Source: Agrobacterium tumefaciens (GTDB taxonomy: Bacteria > Pseudomonadota > Alphaproteobacteria > Rhizobiales > Rhizobiaceae). From it: a DNA stretch of 64,000 nt. The notes beneath the pieces are model-generated. The model was not told the origin of the DNA. It was given only the letters and a program-made list of their open reading frames with translations, and did no database searches. The stretch covers positions 62,001 through 126,000 of the forward strand of contig NZ_JXQV01000012.1 of NCBI RefSeq assembly GCF_000834635.1, read 5' to 3'. The position numbers and the translations under genes were made by a program. How positions within the stretch are numbered: position 1 is the first letter of the stretch; each line of letters starts with the position of its first letter. Shown here piece by piece: positions 1 to 10,333 of the stretch.

Positions 1-2
1 TC

Positions 3-362
3 TGCCCGGAAATGGCGGGTGGTATGGCCGTTCCGCGTGCGCCAGCGGAAATCGAGAACGGGGCGTCAGGGCTTGATGTGCTTCAGGGAAGGGCGCGTGT
101 CATCGAAATCACCGGCGGTGATGTGACCTCGCAATTCAAAGACGGTGCGCAAAAGGCGCTGGCTTTTGCGAAAGACCACGGCTGCGCCTACGCCCTGCTG
201 ATTGACGGCAGCCCATCCTGTGGCTCCGTGGCCATCTATGATGGCTCGTTTTCGGGCCGTAAACAGGCGGGCAATGGCGTGACGGCTGCGCTGCTCAGCC
301 AAGCCGGAATAGTCGTTTTCTCACCCGCCAACATTGATGAGCTGGATCGGCTCACACAATAA
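3..362 (+). CDS. DUF523 family protein (3' part, start lies before the window)
   Basis: The frame is open from the first bases, and CPE precedes the first Met, so the gene begins upstream. The visible 119 residues carry the DUF523 pattern: CPE-x-AGGM, then PRAPAEI, and later DGSPSCGS. The cysteines in CPE and SPSCGS are the conserved ones of the family. Biochemical function is unknown to me. The gene ends directly at a strong terminator that it shares with the convergent chemoreceptor gene. Confidence in the family is good; the N-terminus cannot be judged. Confidence 0.8.
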   Translation, partial: CPEMAGGMAVPRAPAEIENGASGLDVLQGRARVIEITGGDVTSQFKDGAQKALAFAKDHGCAYALLIDGSPSCGSVAIYDGSFSGRKQAGNGVTAALLSQAGIVVFSPANIDELDRLTQ

Positions 363-389
363 AACGCCGGAGATTTCTCCCCGGCGTTT
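362..389. terminator. Bidirectional rho-independent terminator
   Basis: A 9-bp perfect stem (AAACGCCGG pairing with CCGGCGTTT) with a 10-nt loop overlaps the DUF523 stop codon. A-rich and T-rich flanks let it serve both the DUF523 gene and the convergent chemoreceptor gene. Confidence 0.8.
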
Positions 390-418
390 GTGTGATCCAT
401 TGATGTTGGAGCTGAAGA

Positions 419-2251
419 TCAGCTTGCGCGGCGCATTTGCTGCGCCATGCCCTGAAGGCTGCCGCTCTGTGAGCCGGAAACGCGGAAGGTGCTGATGAGG
501 TTGAGAAGCTCTTCCGTATCGGCGGCCAGCGTTTGCGCCAGCGCGGTTGTTTCCTCGGCCATGGCAGCGTTGTGCTGGGTTGCGGCATCCAGCTGGTTCA
601 ACGAGCTTGAGATAGACCGCAACGTCGTATCCTGTTCGGCTGCCGAATGGGCGATCTTGTTGACGATCTCGCTCGAAGACTTAATCTGATCGGAGATGCG
701 CTTCAGCGCATCGCCTGCTTCACCCACAAGGCGAACGCCATTTTCCACCTGCGTGGAGGAACGGGCGATCTGGTCCTTGATCTCCTTGGCCGCTGCCGCG
801 GATTTCTGCGCCAGTTCGCGCACTTCCTGCGCAACAACCGCAAAGCCCTTGCCAGCTTCACCCGCGCGCGCTGCTTCCACACCGGCGTTGAGCGCAAGAA
901 GGTTGGTCTGGAAGGCAATGCCATCGATAACGCCGATGATCTTGGTAATTTCCTGCGAGGATTGCTCGATGCCGCTCATGGCACCGATGGCCTGTTCAAC
1001 GATATTGTCGCTGCGGTTGGCATCGGTGCTGATCGATGTGACCTTCTTTGCAGCTTCCGATGCGCCATCCGCCGTGAGGCGAACCGCAACTGTGAGTTCG
1101 TCCAGCGCCGCAGATGTTTCTTCCAGACTTGCAGCCTGGCGCTCGGTGCGCTGGGACAGCTCGTTGGAAGCATTGCGGATTTCATCCTTGGAGCCGCCAA
1201 TATCGATGCTCTTGATATTGACCTTCGCCATGGCCGCATCAAGCTGCGAAAGCGCCTCGTTGAAGTTGGTCCGCAGGCCCGTATAACGAGAGCCCAGATC
1301 GCCGCAGCGAACTGTCAGATCTCCCTGTGCCAGCTTTTCCAGCGCATTGCCGATGGTGCTGACGACACGGGCCTGAAGCTCCGCTTCGCTCTTCTGCGTG
1401 TCGAGATTGGTCTGGCGTTCGCTGTCCAGCTGCTGCTGCTGTTCTTCTTCACGGAGCTGCATGGCGTGGCGCTCGCGCACCTTGCGTTGCAATGCTTCCG
1501 TTGCCTTGGCCATCAATCCGACTTCGTTCTTCATGCTGGTATGCGGAATGCCAATCGCTACGTTTTCGTTGGCCACTTCGCCCAGTGCCATGTGAATTTC
1601 GCTCAATGGTTTGGTGATGCCTCTGATGATCACGACCGAGGCTGCTATTGCGAAAATGAGAATGCCGATGCAGGCGCTGATTGCTTTCCAGATGGCGCTG
1701 TTCACTTCGGCGTCGAGGTCATCCATATAGAGGCCCGTGTTGACGATGACGCCCCAGGGCTTGAACTCGGCTGCATAGGCGGTCTTGCGGAAGTAAAGGC
1801 CCGGATCCAGACCTGGCTTGCTGGACATGTAGTCTACGCGCCCGCCGCCCTTGAGCGCGAGTTCGACGAGATTTTCGCGGAAAAGCTTTCCAGTCGGGTC
1901 TGGCTTGTTCCTGGAGTTCTGACCGACACGCTTGGTGTCGTAATGAAACACCGTGTTGATGTCGTAGTCGTAGCCGAAGAAATAGCCGTCAGGCTCATAG
2001 CGCACGGCAGCCAAGAGTTCGAAGGCCTGCTTGCGGGCCTGTTCCATGGTAAGCTGACCAGCCTTCACCTTGTCATCGTAAATTTTAAGAACGGAAATCG
2101 CTGTTTCCGTTTCTGTTCTCAGCATCTCGTAACGTTGCTGATAAATCGTCTCGGACGAGGTCCTTATCTGGAGGAAAGTGGCGATGGCAAAGGCAGCGAC
2201 CAGACAACCTACCAAAACGGCAAGCTGAACCGAAATCTTGAAACTCTTCAT
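419..2251 (-). CDS. Methyl-accepting chemotaxis protein with single Cache sensor domain
   Basis: Transmembrane chemoreceptor that signals to CheA/CheW. From the Met at 2251 it has 610 residues: a membrane segment near residues 7-25, a periplasmic sCache_2-like domain (motifs DGYFFGYDY and GKLFRENLV), a second membrane segment near 187-208, HAMP regions, then the MCP signalling domain with the hairpin motif [21 protein letters not shown]. The longer reading frame to 2290 adds 13 residues without membrane character; [12 protein letters not shown] looks like a normal receptor start, so I chose 2251, though its ribosome binding site is weak. The C-terminus (QQMRRAS) has no CheR-binding pentapeptide, unlike the receptor at 22.5 kb. 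Confidence 0.93.
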   Translation of the reverse strand: MKSFKISVQLAVLVGCLVAAFAIATFLQIRTSSETIYQQRYEMLRTETETAISVLKIYDDKVKAGQLTMEQARKQAFELLAAVRYEPDGYFFGYDYDINTVFHYDTKRVGQNSRNKPDPTGKLFRENLVELALKGGGRVDYMSSKPGLDPGLYFRKTAYAAEFKPWGVIVNTGLYMDDLDAEVNSAIWKAISACIGILIFAIAASVVIIRGITKPLSEIHMALGEVANENVAIGIPHTSMKNEVGLMAKATEALQRKVRERHAMQLREEEQQQQLDSERQTNLDTQKSEAELQARVVSTIGNALEKLAQGDLTVRCGDLGSRYTGLRTNFNEALSQLDAAMAKVNIKSIDIGGSKDEIRNASNELSQRTERQAASLEETSAALDELTVAVRLTADGASEAAKKVTSISTDANRSDNIVEQAIGAMSGIEQSSQEITKIIGVIDGIAFQTNLLALNAGVEAARAGEAGKGFAVVAQEVRELAQKSAAAAKEIKDQIARSSTQVENGVRLVGEAGDALKRISDQIKSSSEIVNKIAHSAAEQDTTLRSISSSLNQLDAATQHNAAMAEETTALAQTLAADTEELLNLISTFRVSGSQSGSLQGMAQQMRRAS

Positions 2252-2420
2252 AAGAACCTGCGGACTCGTATGAGTAACGGCTGTCAGCATCCTAATGGAC
2301 GCTCCCCCATGACAGCAGACGGTGCTCCGCCAATGCTTGATCGCATCACAGACTAATTAGCAGATGTTTGTTAAGAAACGGTGCGTGATTCTCTTGCCGT
2401 GGGGCGTGTGTGAAAAGACA

Positions 2421-2867
2421 TCACAAGGTCGGCCGCAGAGGTGCGTCTGAAAACAGCGGTGCGGTTTGAGGCTCTTGCGCCTTCGGCTCTGTGGACGACA
2501 CGGCGGATGTCTGCACAGCGTCGGTTCCCGGCATTGGGTGCTCTGCAATGTTTGGGATCGAAGTGTCTTCAGGGAGCCACAGCGCGTTAGAGCTTACGAA
2601 TGTAACGGGCGAGCCACCAAGCCACGCTTCGGTGCGCACAACCTGCTTTTTTCCATCAACGTCACGAATGGAAACATCCTGAGTGCCGGCGGCCAGAGTT
2701 GGCGCTGCCACCGAGTCTGATTTGACGATGGCAGGCGGGCAGGCCGCGCAGATCACCGAAACAACGCTGCCGTTTGATGTGCGGTTCTGACCGATGATTT
2801 CAATGGATGAAGCCATGGCAGAACCGCTTGCCAGCACGAGTGCGACCGTCAGCAACGTCTTGCGCAT
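2421..2867 (-). CDS. Small secreted protein, HPE1-like virulence-effector family (putative)
   Basis: 148 residues. The chosen start at 2867 follows GGGAG with good spacing and gives a clear signal peptide (MRKTLLTVALVLASGSAMAS). The mature part begins SIEIIGQN and holds a CxxC pair (ICAACPP), then GKKQVVRTEAWLGGSPVTFVSS. The pattern SIE...TEAWLGGSPVVFVS is what I recall for rhizobial proteins labelled plant virulence effector HPE1-like; that label comes from similarity only. The C-terminal third is low complexity. The gene lies between purD and the chemoreceptor on the same strand, but gaps of over 100 bases suggest separate units. Confidence 0.6.
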   Translation of the reverse strand: MRKTLLTVALVLASGSAMASSIEIIGQNRTSNGSVVSVICAACPPAIVKSDSVAAPTLAAGTQDVSIRDVDGKKQVVRTEAWLGGSPVTFVSSNALWLPEDTSIPNIAEHPMPGTDAVQTSAVSSTEPKAQEPQTAPLFSDAPLRPTL

Positions 2868-2982
2868 GAAATCTCCCGTTCCGTGCAGCCATTCTGCTGC
2901 TACAACGGAGCGGATTTTACTGCGACTTCCTTTCCATCCGGTCAGGAATTTTGGTAAATATTGAACGAAGCCGGGCGGCTGT

Positions 2983-4257
2983 TCACTGCGCCTTTTCGCG
3001 GGCCACGGCCTGCCAGCCAATATCGCTGCGGCTGAAACCATTGTCCCATTTCACCTCGGCAGCCAAAGCATAGGCGCGGCTTTGGGCCTCGGTCACGGTG
3101 GCGCCAAATGCTGTCGCGTTCAACACCCGCCCGCCGGTGGCAACCAACTGACCGTCTTTCAATGCTGTGCCAGCATGGAACACCTTGGCGTTTTCGCGCG
3201 CATCGGGAACGTGGTCGATTGGTGTGTTCTTGTCGTATGTGGCGGGATAGCCTTTGGATGCGAGAACAACTGTCAGCGCGGCATCATCACGCCATTCAGC
3301 ACTCACCTCGGCAAGCGTTCCTGTCGCGGTCGCATAAAGCAGCGGCAGCAGGTCGCTCTTCAGGCGCATCATCAACACCTGGCATTCGGGGTCTCCGAAA
3401 CGAACATTGTATTCGATCAGCTCGGGACCTTTTTGCGTGATCATCAACCCTGCAAAAAAGACGCCCGAAAACGGGTTTCCGTCTTTCGCCATGCCTGTCA
3501 TCGTCGGCTGGATGATTTCTTTCATGGTGCGCTCGACCATGGCAGGCGTCATGACGGGGGCAGGGGAGTAAGCACCCATGCCGCCGGTGTTGGGGCCGGT
3601 GTCGCCATCGCCCACGCGCTTATGATCCTGTGCGGTTGCCAGCGCCAAGGCCGTCTTGCCATCGCAAAGGCAGAAGAAACTGGCTTCCTCACCGTCGAGA
3701 AATGCCTCTACAACGACTTCAGCGCCGGCCGCACCAAATGCGCCGTCGAAACAATCATCAATCGCTGAAAGCGCTTCAGCCTCGCTCATGGCAACGGTCA
3801 CGCCTTTACCGGCGGCCAGGCCATCGGCCTTGATGACAATCGGCGCGCCCTGCTGGCGGACATAGGCCTTGGCCGGTTCTGCGGCCTTGAAGCGCCGGTA
3901 AGCGCCGGTCGGAATGTCGTAGCGAGCGCAGAGATCCTTGGTGAAGCCCTTGGAGCCCTCAAGCTGCGATGCGGCCTTGGAAGGACCGAATGTAGCGATG
4001 CCTGCTGCGCGCAGATCATCGGCCAGACCGGCAACCAGCGGCGCTTCCGGGCCGACAACGACAAAATCAATGTCGTTGTCTTTTGCAAAGGCAATCACAG
4101 CAGCGTGGTCTTCCACATCGAGTGTCACCAGCTCTGCGTGATCGGCGATGCCGGGATTGCCGGGTGCGGCATAAAGTTTGGTGAGCAGGGGGGACTGGGC
4201 AATTTTCCAGGCCAGCGCATGTTCGCGTCCGCCGGAACCGATCAACAGAACTTTCAT
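2983..4257 (-). CDS. purD: Phosphoribosylamine-glycine ligase
   Basis: ATP-grasp enzyme of purine synthesis that makes glycinamide ribonucleotide from phosphoribosylamine and glycine. The start [18 protein letters not shown] is the family's signature N-terminus. Further motifs are [23 protein letters not shown] and [12 protein letters not shown]. Length is 424 residues, as usual for PurD. AGGGG lies 8 nt before the ATG at 4257; the frame extends six codons further upstream, but that start has no ribosome binding site. It is divergent from tex. Confidence 0.97.
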   Translation of the reverse strand: MKVLLIGSGGREHALAWKIAQSPLLTKLYAAPGNPGIADHAELVTLDVEDHAAVIAFAKDNDIDFVVVGPEAPLVAGLADDLRAAGIATFGPSKAASQLEGSKGFTKDLCARYDIPTGAYRRFKAAEPAKAYVRQQGAPIVIKADGLAAGKGVTVAMSEAEALSAIDDCFDGAFGAAGAEVVVEAFLDGEEASFFCLCDGKTALALATAQDHKRVGDGDTGPNTGGMGAYSPAPVMTPAMVERTMKEIIQPTMTGMAKDGNPFSGVFFAGLMITQKGPELIEYNVRFGDPECQVLMMRLKSDLLPLLYATATGTLAEVSAEWRDDAALTVVLASKGYPATYDKNTPIDHVPDARENAKVFHAGTALKDGQLVATGGRVLNATAFGATVTEAQSRAYALAAEVKWDNGFSRSDIGWQAVAREKAQ

Positions 4258-4487
4258 GGTCAACACCCCTGTCATCTCGCGCTTTAACGTGTTGCTGGGG
4301 CGTTAAGGGCAGGGGGCTGAAAGGTCAAGGTCTAAGCGCAGATTGCTCGCCTGTTTGTTGCCCGGATCGCTATGGCGTCGGATCATAGGCTCATTTGGCT
4401 TTTCTGTGGAATCGATCAAGCTGCCTGTTGTCATGCCGTAATCAGCATCTATGTTCGGGCAGATTTTAAGAAAGTTCAGAGAACCAT

Positions 4488-6800
4488 ATGGCCGCAGATA
4501 ATTCCCGCATTGCCCCGTTGATCGCTTCCGAAATCAATGCCCGCGCCGAACAGGTGAATGCAGCGATTGCGCTGCTGGATGAGGGGGCAACGGTTCCCTT
4601 CATCGCCCGTTACCGCAAGGAAGTCACCGGCGGCCTTGATGACACCCAGCTTCGCACGCTGGCGGAACGGCTGTCCTATCTGCGCGAACTCAATGCCCGG
4701 CGCTCGTCCATCACCGATTCCATCACCACGCAGGGCAAGATGACCGACGATCTGCTGCGCAAGATCGTATCGGCCACGACGAAGGCGGAACTGGAAGACC
4801 TTTATCTGCCCTATAAGCCCAAGCGCCGTACACGCGCCGAAATCGCTCGCGAAAAGGGCCTCGGGCCTCTGGCGCAAGCCCTGTGGGACGACCGCAGCGC
4901 CGATCCCGCCGCTTTGGCGCAGGCCTATGTTCAGGGTGAAGTCGCGGATGTGAAGGCCGCGCTCGAGGGCGCACGTGATATCGTTGCCGAGACCATGACG
5001 GAAAACGCTGATCTCTTGGGTCGCTTGCGTGATTACATGCGCCACAACGCCACGTTCCGCGCCAAGGTTGTCGATGGCAAGCAGGCGACGGGTGAGAAAT
5101 TTTCTGACTATTTCGACCACTCCGAAAAATGGGCCACCGTGCCCGGCCACCGCGCGCTTGCCATGCTCCGCGGCTGGAACGAGGAAGTTCTGACGCTGAC
5201 AATCGATGTGGATGCGGATGATCCCTCACCGGTTAAGCCAGCACAGCGCACCATCGCAAGCGCGTTTGATATTCGGAGCGCAGGACCGGCGGATGCCTGG
5301 CTGATGGAGGTGGCGGGCTGGACATGGCGCGTCAAGCTTTCCATGTCTCTATCTCTCGATCTGATGCGCGAATTGCGGGAACGGGCGGAAGAAGAGGCAA
5401 TCCACGTCTTTGCCCGCAATCTGAAGGATCTGCTTCTGGCCGCACCTGCCGGTTCACGCGCCACCATGGGTCTGGACCCCGGCATTCGCACGGGCGTCAA
5501 GGTGGCGATTGTTGATGGTACCGGCAAGCTGCTGGAAACGACCACGGTCTATCCATTTCCGCCCAAGAACGATATTCGCGGAACGCAGGCAGAGCTGGCT
5601 AGCCTCATTCGCAAACACAATGTCGAGCTGATTTCCATCGGCAACGGCACCGGCAGCCGCGAGACGGAGCGGCTTGTGGCGGATATGTTGACCCAGCTGA
5701 CCGGCCCCAAGCCAACCAAAGTCATCGTGTCCGAAGCGGGCGCATCGATCTATTCAGCCTCGGCAAGTGCGGCTGCGGAGTTCCCCAATCTCGACGTTTC
5801 CCTGCGCGGAGCGGTCTCCATCGCCCGCCGTTTGCAGGATCCGCTTGCAGAACTGGTGAAGATCGAGCCCAAATCCATTGGCGTCGGCCAGTACCAGCAT
5901 GACGTTGATCAGGGCAAACTCTCTCGCTCGCTGGATGCCGTTGTGGAAGATGCGGTGAATGCTGTTGGCGTTGACCTCAACACGGCGTCCGCACCGCTTC
6001 TGTCGCGGGTATCGGGCCTTGGTGCCTCCATCGCAGATGCCATCGTTCTGCACCGCGACCAGACAGGGCCGTTCGCCAGCCGCAAGGAATTGCTGAAAGT
6101 GCCACGCCTTGGCCAGCGCACCTTTGAGCAATGCGCCGGGTTCCTGCGCATTCCCAACGGCAAGGAGCCGCTCGACTCGTCATCCGTCCACCCTGAAGCG
6201 TACGGCGTCGCCAAGAAGATCGTCGCGGCTTGCGGTCGCGACCTGCGCTCCGTGATGGGCGACAGTGCGGCGTTGAAGTCGCTTGATCCCAAGCAGTTCA
6301 TCGATGAGCAGTTCGGTCTGCCCACCGTCAAGGATATCATCGCCGAGCTGGAAAAGCCCGGTCGTGACCCGCGTCCAAGCTTTAAAACCGCGACCTTTGC
6401 CGATGGCGTCGATGAAATCACCGATTTGAAACCCGGCATGCTGCTGGAAGGCACAGTCACAAACGTTGCCGCCTTCGGTGCCTTCGTGGATATCGGCGTC
6501 CATCAGGATGGTCTCGTCCATGTGTCGCAGCTGGCGGATCGTTTCATCAAGGACCCGCACGAGGTGGTGAAGGCCGGTGATGTGGTCAAGGTGCGGGTGG
6601 TTGAGGTGGATGTGAAGCGCAAGCGCATCGCTCTGACCATGCGCAAGGATGGTGGCGAGGCCGCACCGCAGCCCATGCGGGAGAAAGGGAATGCCAGTGC
6701 CATGCGCCACGCAAGTGCGAAGCCGCAGCCGCGCGCTGAGGCTGCGCCGGCGGGCGGAGCATTGGCGGCAGCTCTGGCCGAGGCCATGAAAAAACGCTAG
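4488..6800 (+). CDS. tex: Transcription accessory protein Tex (S1 RNA-binding)
   Basis: 770-residue nucleic-acid-binding protein. Visible are the N-terminal helical Tex region ([21 protein letters not shown]), the YqgF-like domain around residues 325-460 ([16 protein letters not shown]), helix-hairpin-helix segments ([13 protein letters not shown]), and a C-terminal S1 domain near 640-715 ([26 protein letters not shown]). The tail is rich in Ala and Pro. Tex acts on transcription and RNA turnover in other bacteria; its role here is inferred from family. ubiA follows after 70 bases, possibly as a separate unit. Confidence 0.96.
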   Translation: MAADNSRIAPLIASEINARAEQVNAAIALLDEGATVPFIARYRKEVTGGLDDTQLRTLAERLSYLRELNARRSSITDSITTQGKMTDDLLRKIVSATTKAELEDLYLPYKPKRRTRAEIAREKGLGPLAQALWDDRSADPAALAQAYVQGEVADVKAALEGARDIVAETMTENADLLGRLRDYMRHNATFRAKVVDGKQATGEKFSDYFDHSEKWATVPGHRALAMLRGWNEEVLTLTIDVDADDPSPVKPAQRTIASAFDIRSAGPADAWLMEVAGWTWRVKLSMSLSLDLMRELRERAEEEAIHVFARNLKDLLLAAPAGSRATMGLDPGIRTGVKVAIVDGTGKLLETTTVYPFPPKNDIRGTQAELASLIRKHNVELISIGNGTGSRETERLVADMLTQLTGPKPTKVIVSEAGASIYSASASAAAEFPNLDVSLRGAVSIARRLQDPLAELVKIEPKSIGVGQYQHDVDQGKLSRSLDAVVEDAVNAVGVDLNTASAPLLSRVSGLGASIADAIVLHRDQTGPFASRKELLKVPRLGQRTFEQCAGFLRIPNGKEPLDSSSVHPEAYGVAKKIVAACGRDLRSVMGDSAALKSLDPKQFIDEQFGLPTVKDIIAELEKPGRDPRPSFKTATFADGVDEITDLKPGMLLEGTVTNVAAFGAFVDIGVHQDGLVHVSQLADRFIKDPHEVVKAGDVVKVRVVEVDVKRKRIALTMRKDGGEAAPQPMREKGNASAMRHASAKPQPRAEAAPAGGALAAALAEAMKKR

Positions 6801-6870
6801 GCGCGGGCCGGGCATTGCTTTGGCAGTCTTGTGCTTGACGCTTCGTAAATGTGAGGCGTAGAACGCAGAT

Positions 6871-7824
6871 ATGGTTGACCAAAGTGATCTTTCCGGTCGC
6901 GTTTCCGACGCACCGTCCAACAATTGGGTCTATCGGATATTGCCGAGGACCCTTTGGCCCTATGCGCAGCTTGCCCGCTGGGACCGCCCCATTGGCTGGC
7001 AATTGCTGATGTGGCCCTGTTTCTGGTCGGCGGCCATGGCGGCCAATGCGGCGCAAAACCTCGGTACCTTCTCCTGGGCCACGCTGCTGTTCCATCTCTT
7101 CCTGTTTTTCGCGGGCTCGGTCGCCATGCGCGGTGCCGGTTGCACCTACAACGACCTTGCCGATCACAAAATCGATATGGCGGTAGCGAGAACCCGTTCG
7201 CGCCCGCTTCCGTCTGGCAGGGTAACCCGCACACAGGCCAAGATCTTCATCGTGCTTCAGGCGCTTGTCGGCCTAGTGGTGCTCTTATGCTTTAACGGAT
7301 TTGCCATTCTCGTTGGTCTGGCGTCGCTGATCTTCGTCGCCATTTATCCCTTTGCCAAGCGCGTGACCAACTGGCCGCAGTTCTTTCTCGGCCTTGCCTT
7401 TTCGTGGGGCGCGTTGATGGGCTGGGCCGGGCAATTCGGATCGCTCTCGATCTCGCCGTTTCTGCTCTATTTTGGCGCCATTGCCTGGACAATCGGTTAC
7501 GACACGATCTACGCCCATCAGGACCGGGAGGACGACACCGCAGTGGGCATCGGCTCCACAGCACTTCTGTTCGGGGAAAAGACAGGCACATGGCTTGTCG
7601 GCCTTTATGGTGCTGCGCTGGTCTTCATTTTTCTGGCTTTCGCCACAGCCGGTGTGGGTTGGCTTGGCTATGTCGGCCTTGCCACTGCGGCTTTCCTACT
7701 GTTTCGGCAGGTCAGGATGCTCGATATCAACAATGTTGAGCAGTGCCTCGCGCTCTTCAAATCCAACAATCGGGTTGGGCTTTTGATTTTCGTCGGTCTG
7801 CTCTTGCCGCTCATCTTTGGTTGA
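6871..7824 (+). CDS. ubiA: 4-hydroxybenzoate octaprenyltransferase
   Basis: Membrane prenyltransferase that attaches the isoprenoid chain to 4-hydroxybenzoate in ubiquinone synthesis. The first Asp-rich motif appears as NDLADHKIDMAVARTRSRP and the second as DTIYAHQDREDD, both typical of UbiA. Multiple membrane helices are obvious. Length is 317 residues, normal for the family. A GAGGCG lies about 14 nt before the ATG, somewhat far. The gene ends at a terminator. Confidence 0.95.
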   Translation: MVDQSDLSGRVSDAPSNNWVYRILPRTLWPYAQLARWDRPIGWQLLMWPCFWSAAMAANAAQNLGTFSWATLLFHLFLFFAGSVAMRGAGCTYNDLADHKIDMAVARTRSRPLPSGRVTRTQAKIFIVLQALVGLVVLLCFNGFAILVGLASLIFVAIYPFAKRVTNWPQFFLGLAFSWGALMGWAGQFGSLSISPFLLYFGAIAWTIGYDTIYAHQDREDDTAVGIGSTALLFGEKTGTWLVGLYGAALVFIFLAFATAGVGWLGYVGLATAAFLLFRQVRMLDINNVEQCLALFKSNNRVGLLIFVGLLLPLIFG

Positions 7825-7829
7825 TACGA

Positions 7830-7864
7830 AAAACCCGGCTCCGTCTTGAAACGTGCCGGGCTTT
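7830..7864. terminator. Rho-independent terminator between ubiA and the DUF6101 gene
   Basis: CCCGGC (7834-7839) pairs with GCCGGG (7855-7860), flanked by AAAA on the left and CTTT on the right. It is placed to end both convergent genes, more convincingly on the minus strand, where a T-run follows. Confidence 0.65.
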
Positions 7865-7884
7865 GCGCGGAGGAAACTCTTGGA

Positions 7885-8454
7885 TCAGCTGCGGGCGATG
7901 ATTTCCTTGCCCTGAATGCGCATGGTCATGCCCAGCGAGCCGGTGTTGCGACGCACGAGGAAGCGCGGACGGCGTTCTGCGAAATAGGAATGGCGACGGC
8001 GTGGGCGCGTGGTCTTGGTGCGCACCTGGCCGAGATGGTCTTCCAGCGGACGGGCAATGCCATCGGCCTCAACCATCAGCATGGGAATGCGATAGGCTTC
8101 AGACCAGCTGCGCCAATCCGCGGCGATGTCGCACAGGTCGTGCGCCACCAGCAGGGGAATGCAAAGGTCTGGATCGTCATGATGAAGTTCGAGCGTCACG
8201 GTCACCTGGCCATCACCATGGTCGATGGCGCGGGCGGCGACACCTTTGAAGGCACGGGCAGGAAGCGCGAAGGAAAGCGGAAGGCCACTGGAGTGGAGGA
8301 CCTTGCGAAGCACAGCACCGCGTTCATCGAGCGTGATAGCGATATCGGTTGAACTCTTGTCCTTGCCATACGTCAGCTGCTGCGGGAACCGCGTTGGGTC
8401 GAGCCGGAGTGTCGCGCCTGCCCAGTCGGGCTTCAGAACAGTGTTGGTCATCAT
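7885..8454 (-). CDS. DUF6101 family protein
   Basis: 189 residues, function unknown. The ordered pattern is LRLDPTRFP, VLRKVL, FKGVAARAID, VTLELHHDDPDLCIPLL and a basic segment TRPRRRHSYFAERRPRFLVRR. This resembles the family I know as DUF6101, found in Hyphomicrobiales. There is no signal peptide or membrane segment, and the basic C-terminal part could bind nucleic acid or acidic partners (inference). Two adjacent ATG codons (8454 and 8451) both follow AAGGA, so the start is uncertain by one codon. Confidence 0.72.
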   Translation of the reverse strand: MMTNTVLKPDWAGATLRLDPTRFPQQLTYGKDKSSTDIAITLDERGAVLRKVLHSSGLPLSFALPARAFKGVAARAIDHGDGQVTVTLELHHDDPDLCIPLLVAHDLCDIAADWRSWSEAYRIPMLMVEADGIARPLEDHLGQVRTKTTRPRRRHSYFAERRPRFLVRRNTGSLGMTMRIQGKEIIARS

Positions 8455-8820
8455 GCTATCCTTGTTTTACCTGAGAGCCGTTTCATGGCCTCGTCTGGGA
8501 CTTTTCGTCCTCTGATAGGGTGAAGATAGCCGCCGCATCTTCGAGACAGCTTAAAAATCGAGGTTAAGAAAACTTTGCATTCCCAAATGGTTAGCAAAAG
8601 GCAGACCGATAGGGTTTCGAAATCCTGAATTGATCAGGCCACAATCATGCCAATGCCTGGCGCAAGACCGCCCTATCCGGTTCCGTGATTTTATCGAAAT
8701 GCACCTGTGCCGCCCCCGCGCCCATTGCCCTGAAAAACAGGGTGCGCAGGACAAATCGGTTCCGACAATGGTGAAAAACACCAAAGCCAAAAATGGGCGG
8801 GGATGATGGGTGCGGAGCCC
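8455..8820. other. Intergenic region without a supported gene
   Basis: About 365 bases between the DUF6101 start and the terminator of the FAD oxidase gene. The 93-codon minus-strand frame at 8551-8832 has no ribosome binding site, is Cys/His/Arg-rich in the manner of chance frames, and runs into the terminator. A small hairpin (CCCTG...CAGGG near 8728-8742) is visible. It presumably holds the DUF6101 promoter. I see no convincing small RNA. Confidence 0.4.
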
Positions 8821-8847
8821 AAAAAAGGGCACGCAATGCGCGTGCCC
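8821..8847 (-). terminator. Rho-independent terminator of the FAD oxidase gene
   Basis: On the minus strand a perfect 8-bp stem (GGGCACGC pairing with GCGTGCCC, loop of 5 nt) is followed by six T. It lies about 50 bases past the stop codon at 8897. Confidence 0.85.
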
Positions 8848-8896
8848 ACTGGTGTTTCAGTGCGCTCCATTGCAGGACTGAGGCGGCGAAACCCCT

Positions 8897-10324
8897 TTAG
8901 ACGCTTACAACCTTACCGGGGTTCATCACGCCCGCCGGGTCAAAAGCTGTCTTGATTCGGCGCATCAGTTCCAATTCGATACCCGGACGGATATCGGCAA
9001 GCTCGTCACGCTTTAACTGTCCAATGCCGTGTTCGGCGGAAATCGAGCCACCATGGGAAAGCACGATGCCGTGGACGATGTGGTTGATCTCGCGCCAGCG
9101 GGCAATGAACTCAGCCTTATCGGCACCCACGGGCTGGGAGATGTTGTAGTGAATATTGCCATCGCCCAGATGACCGAAAGCGCAGATCCGCGCACCGGGG
9201 AGTGCCTGCATGACGGCGGCTTCTGCCTCTGCCATGAACACCGGTATCTTGGAGACCGGCACAGAAACGTCGTGCTTGATGGAGCCACCCTCTGGCTTTT
9301 GCGCATCCGACATGCTTTCGCGCATGTGCCACAGCGCCGTGCGCTGCGCGTCCGATGAGGCAATGACGGCATTCTGCACGACACCAGCCTCAAACCCTTT
9401 CTCCAGCAGGTCCTCGATCATGGTCTGCGCGGTTTCCGCCGTGTCGGAGGTGGAGATATCGATGAGCGCATACCAGGGATGCACCGTATCCAGCGGGTCG
9501 CGGACACCTGGAATATGCTTTGTGGTAAAGTCGATACCGATGCGGGGCATGAGCTCAAAGCCCGTGAGCGCCGCGCCACACAGCGTTGAGGCGCGATCAA
9601 ACAGCTTCAAGGCATCTTCAGGTGAGTTGAGACCGGCAAAGGCAACCTGATGACCCCTAGGCTTGGGAAACAGCTTCAGCACCGCGCCGGTGATCACGCC
9701 AAGCGTACCTTCCGAACCGATGAAAAGGTCGCGCAGATCGTAACCCGTATTGTCTTTCTTAAGGCGGCGCAGGCCGTTCCAGATTTCGCCTGTTGGCAGA
9801 ACCACCTCCAGCCCTAAGCAAAGCTGGCGCATATTGCCATAGGCAAGCACCGCCGTGCCTCCCGCATTGGTGGCGAGATTTCCACCGATGCGGCAGGAGC
9901 CTTGAGAACCGAGTGACAGCGGAAACATCCGCTCCACCTTGTCGGCTTCCGCATGGACCGTATCGAGAATGCAGCCACCGTCGACGACAATGATATTGGC
10001 GACGGGATCAATATCGCGAACCCGGTTCATCCGCTCCAGTGAGAGAATGATGTCGCTTGCGTCGCTGCGCGGTGTCTGGCCGCCCACTAGGCCGGTGTTT
10101 CCGGTCTGGGGAACAATGGCCGTGCCGGTTTCGCTGGCAAGCTTCATGATGGCCGCCACCTCTTCGGTCGAGGCCGGTTTCAGCATCAGTGGCGAAGCGC
10201 CTTTGTAAAGTCCGCGATTTTCCACCAGATGCGGGGCAAGATCAGCCTGATCGCGAACGGCGTTCTTGTCGCCAACGATGGTTACGAAACGCTGGATCAG
10301 GTCATCGGGCAAGGCGGTCATCAT
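8897..10324 (-). CDS. FAD-binding oxidoreductase of the GlcD / D-2-hydroxyacid dehydrogenase type
   Basis: 475-residue flavoprotein. The PP-loop FAD domain (FAD_binding_4) spans about residues 35-220, with PQTGNTGLVGGQTP and SCRIGGNLATNAGG. The C-terminal FAD-oxidase domain has the metal-site motif GHLGDGNIHYN and the closing SAEHGIGQLKRDEL. Members oxidise D-lactate, glycolate or D-2-hydroxyglutarate; substrate cannot be told from sequence. The gene starts 9 bases after the Sua5 gene stop, with GAGGA before the double ATG, so the two are likely one operon. Confidence 0.88.
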   Translation of the reverse strand: MMTALPDDLIQRFVTIVGDKNAVRDQADLAPHLVENRGLYKGASPLMLKPASTEEVAAIMKLASETGTAIVPQTGNTGLVGGQTPRSDASDIILSLERMNRVRDIDPVANIIVVDGGCILDTVHAEADKVERMFPLSLGSQGSCRIGGNLATNAGGTAVLAYGNMRQLCLGLEVVLPTGEIWNGLRRLKKDNTGYDLRDLFIGSEGTLGVITGAVLKLFPKPRGHQVAFAGLNSPEDALKLFDRASTLCGAALTGFELMPRIGIDFTTKHIPGVRDPLDTVHPWYALIDISTSDTAETAQTMIEDLLEKGFEAGVVQNAVIASSDAQRTALWHMRESMSDAQKPEGGSIKHDVSVPVSKIPVFMAEAEAAVMQALPGARICAFGHLGDGNIHYNISQPVGADKAEFIARWREINHIVHGIVLSHGGSISAEHGIGQLKRDELADIRPGIELELMRRIKTAFDPAGVMNPGKVVSV

Positions 10325-10333
10325 TATCGGTCC

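Noticed and set aside
647..2356. 569-codon open frame on the plus strand opposite the chemoreceptor
   Set aside because: It is antisense to a clear MCP gene in a GC-rich region with biased codons. The product is Cys/His/Arg-rich and lacks any motif or ribosome binding site.
4383..4415. GGAAT...GTT upstream of tex as a stress promoter
   Set aside because: The -35 is GGAAT, not GGAAC, and the spacer is about 14 bases, too short for EcfG.
8551..8832. 93-codon minus-strand frame between DUF6101 and the FAD oxidase gene
   Set aside because: No ribosome binding site, chance-like composition, and it starts within the terminator hairpin region.
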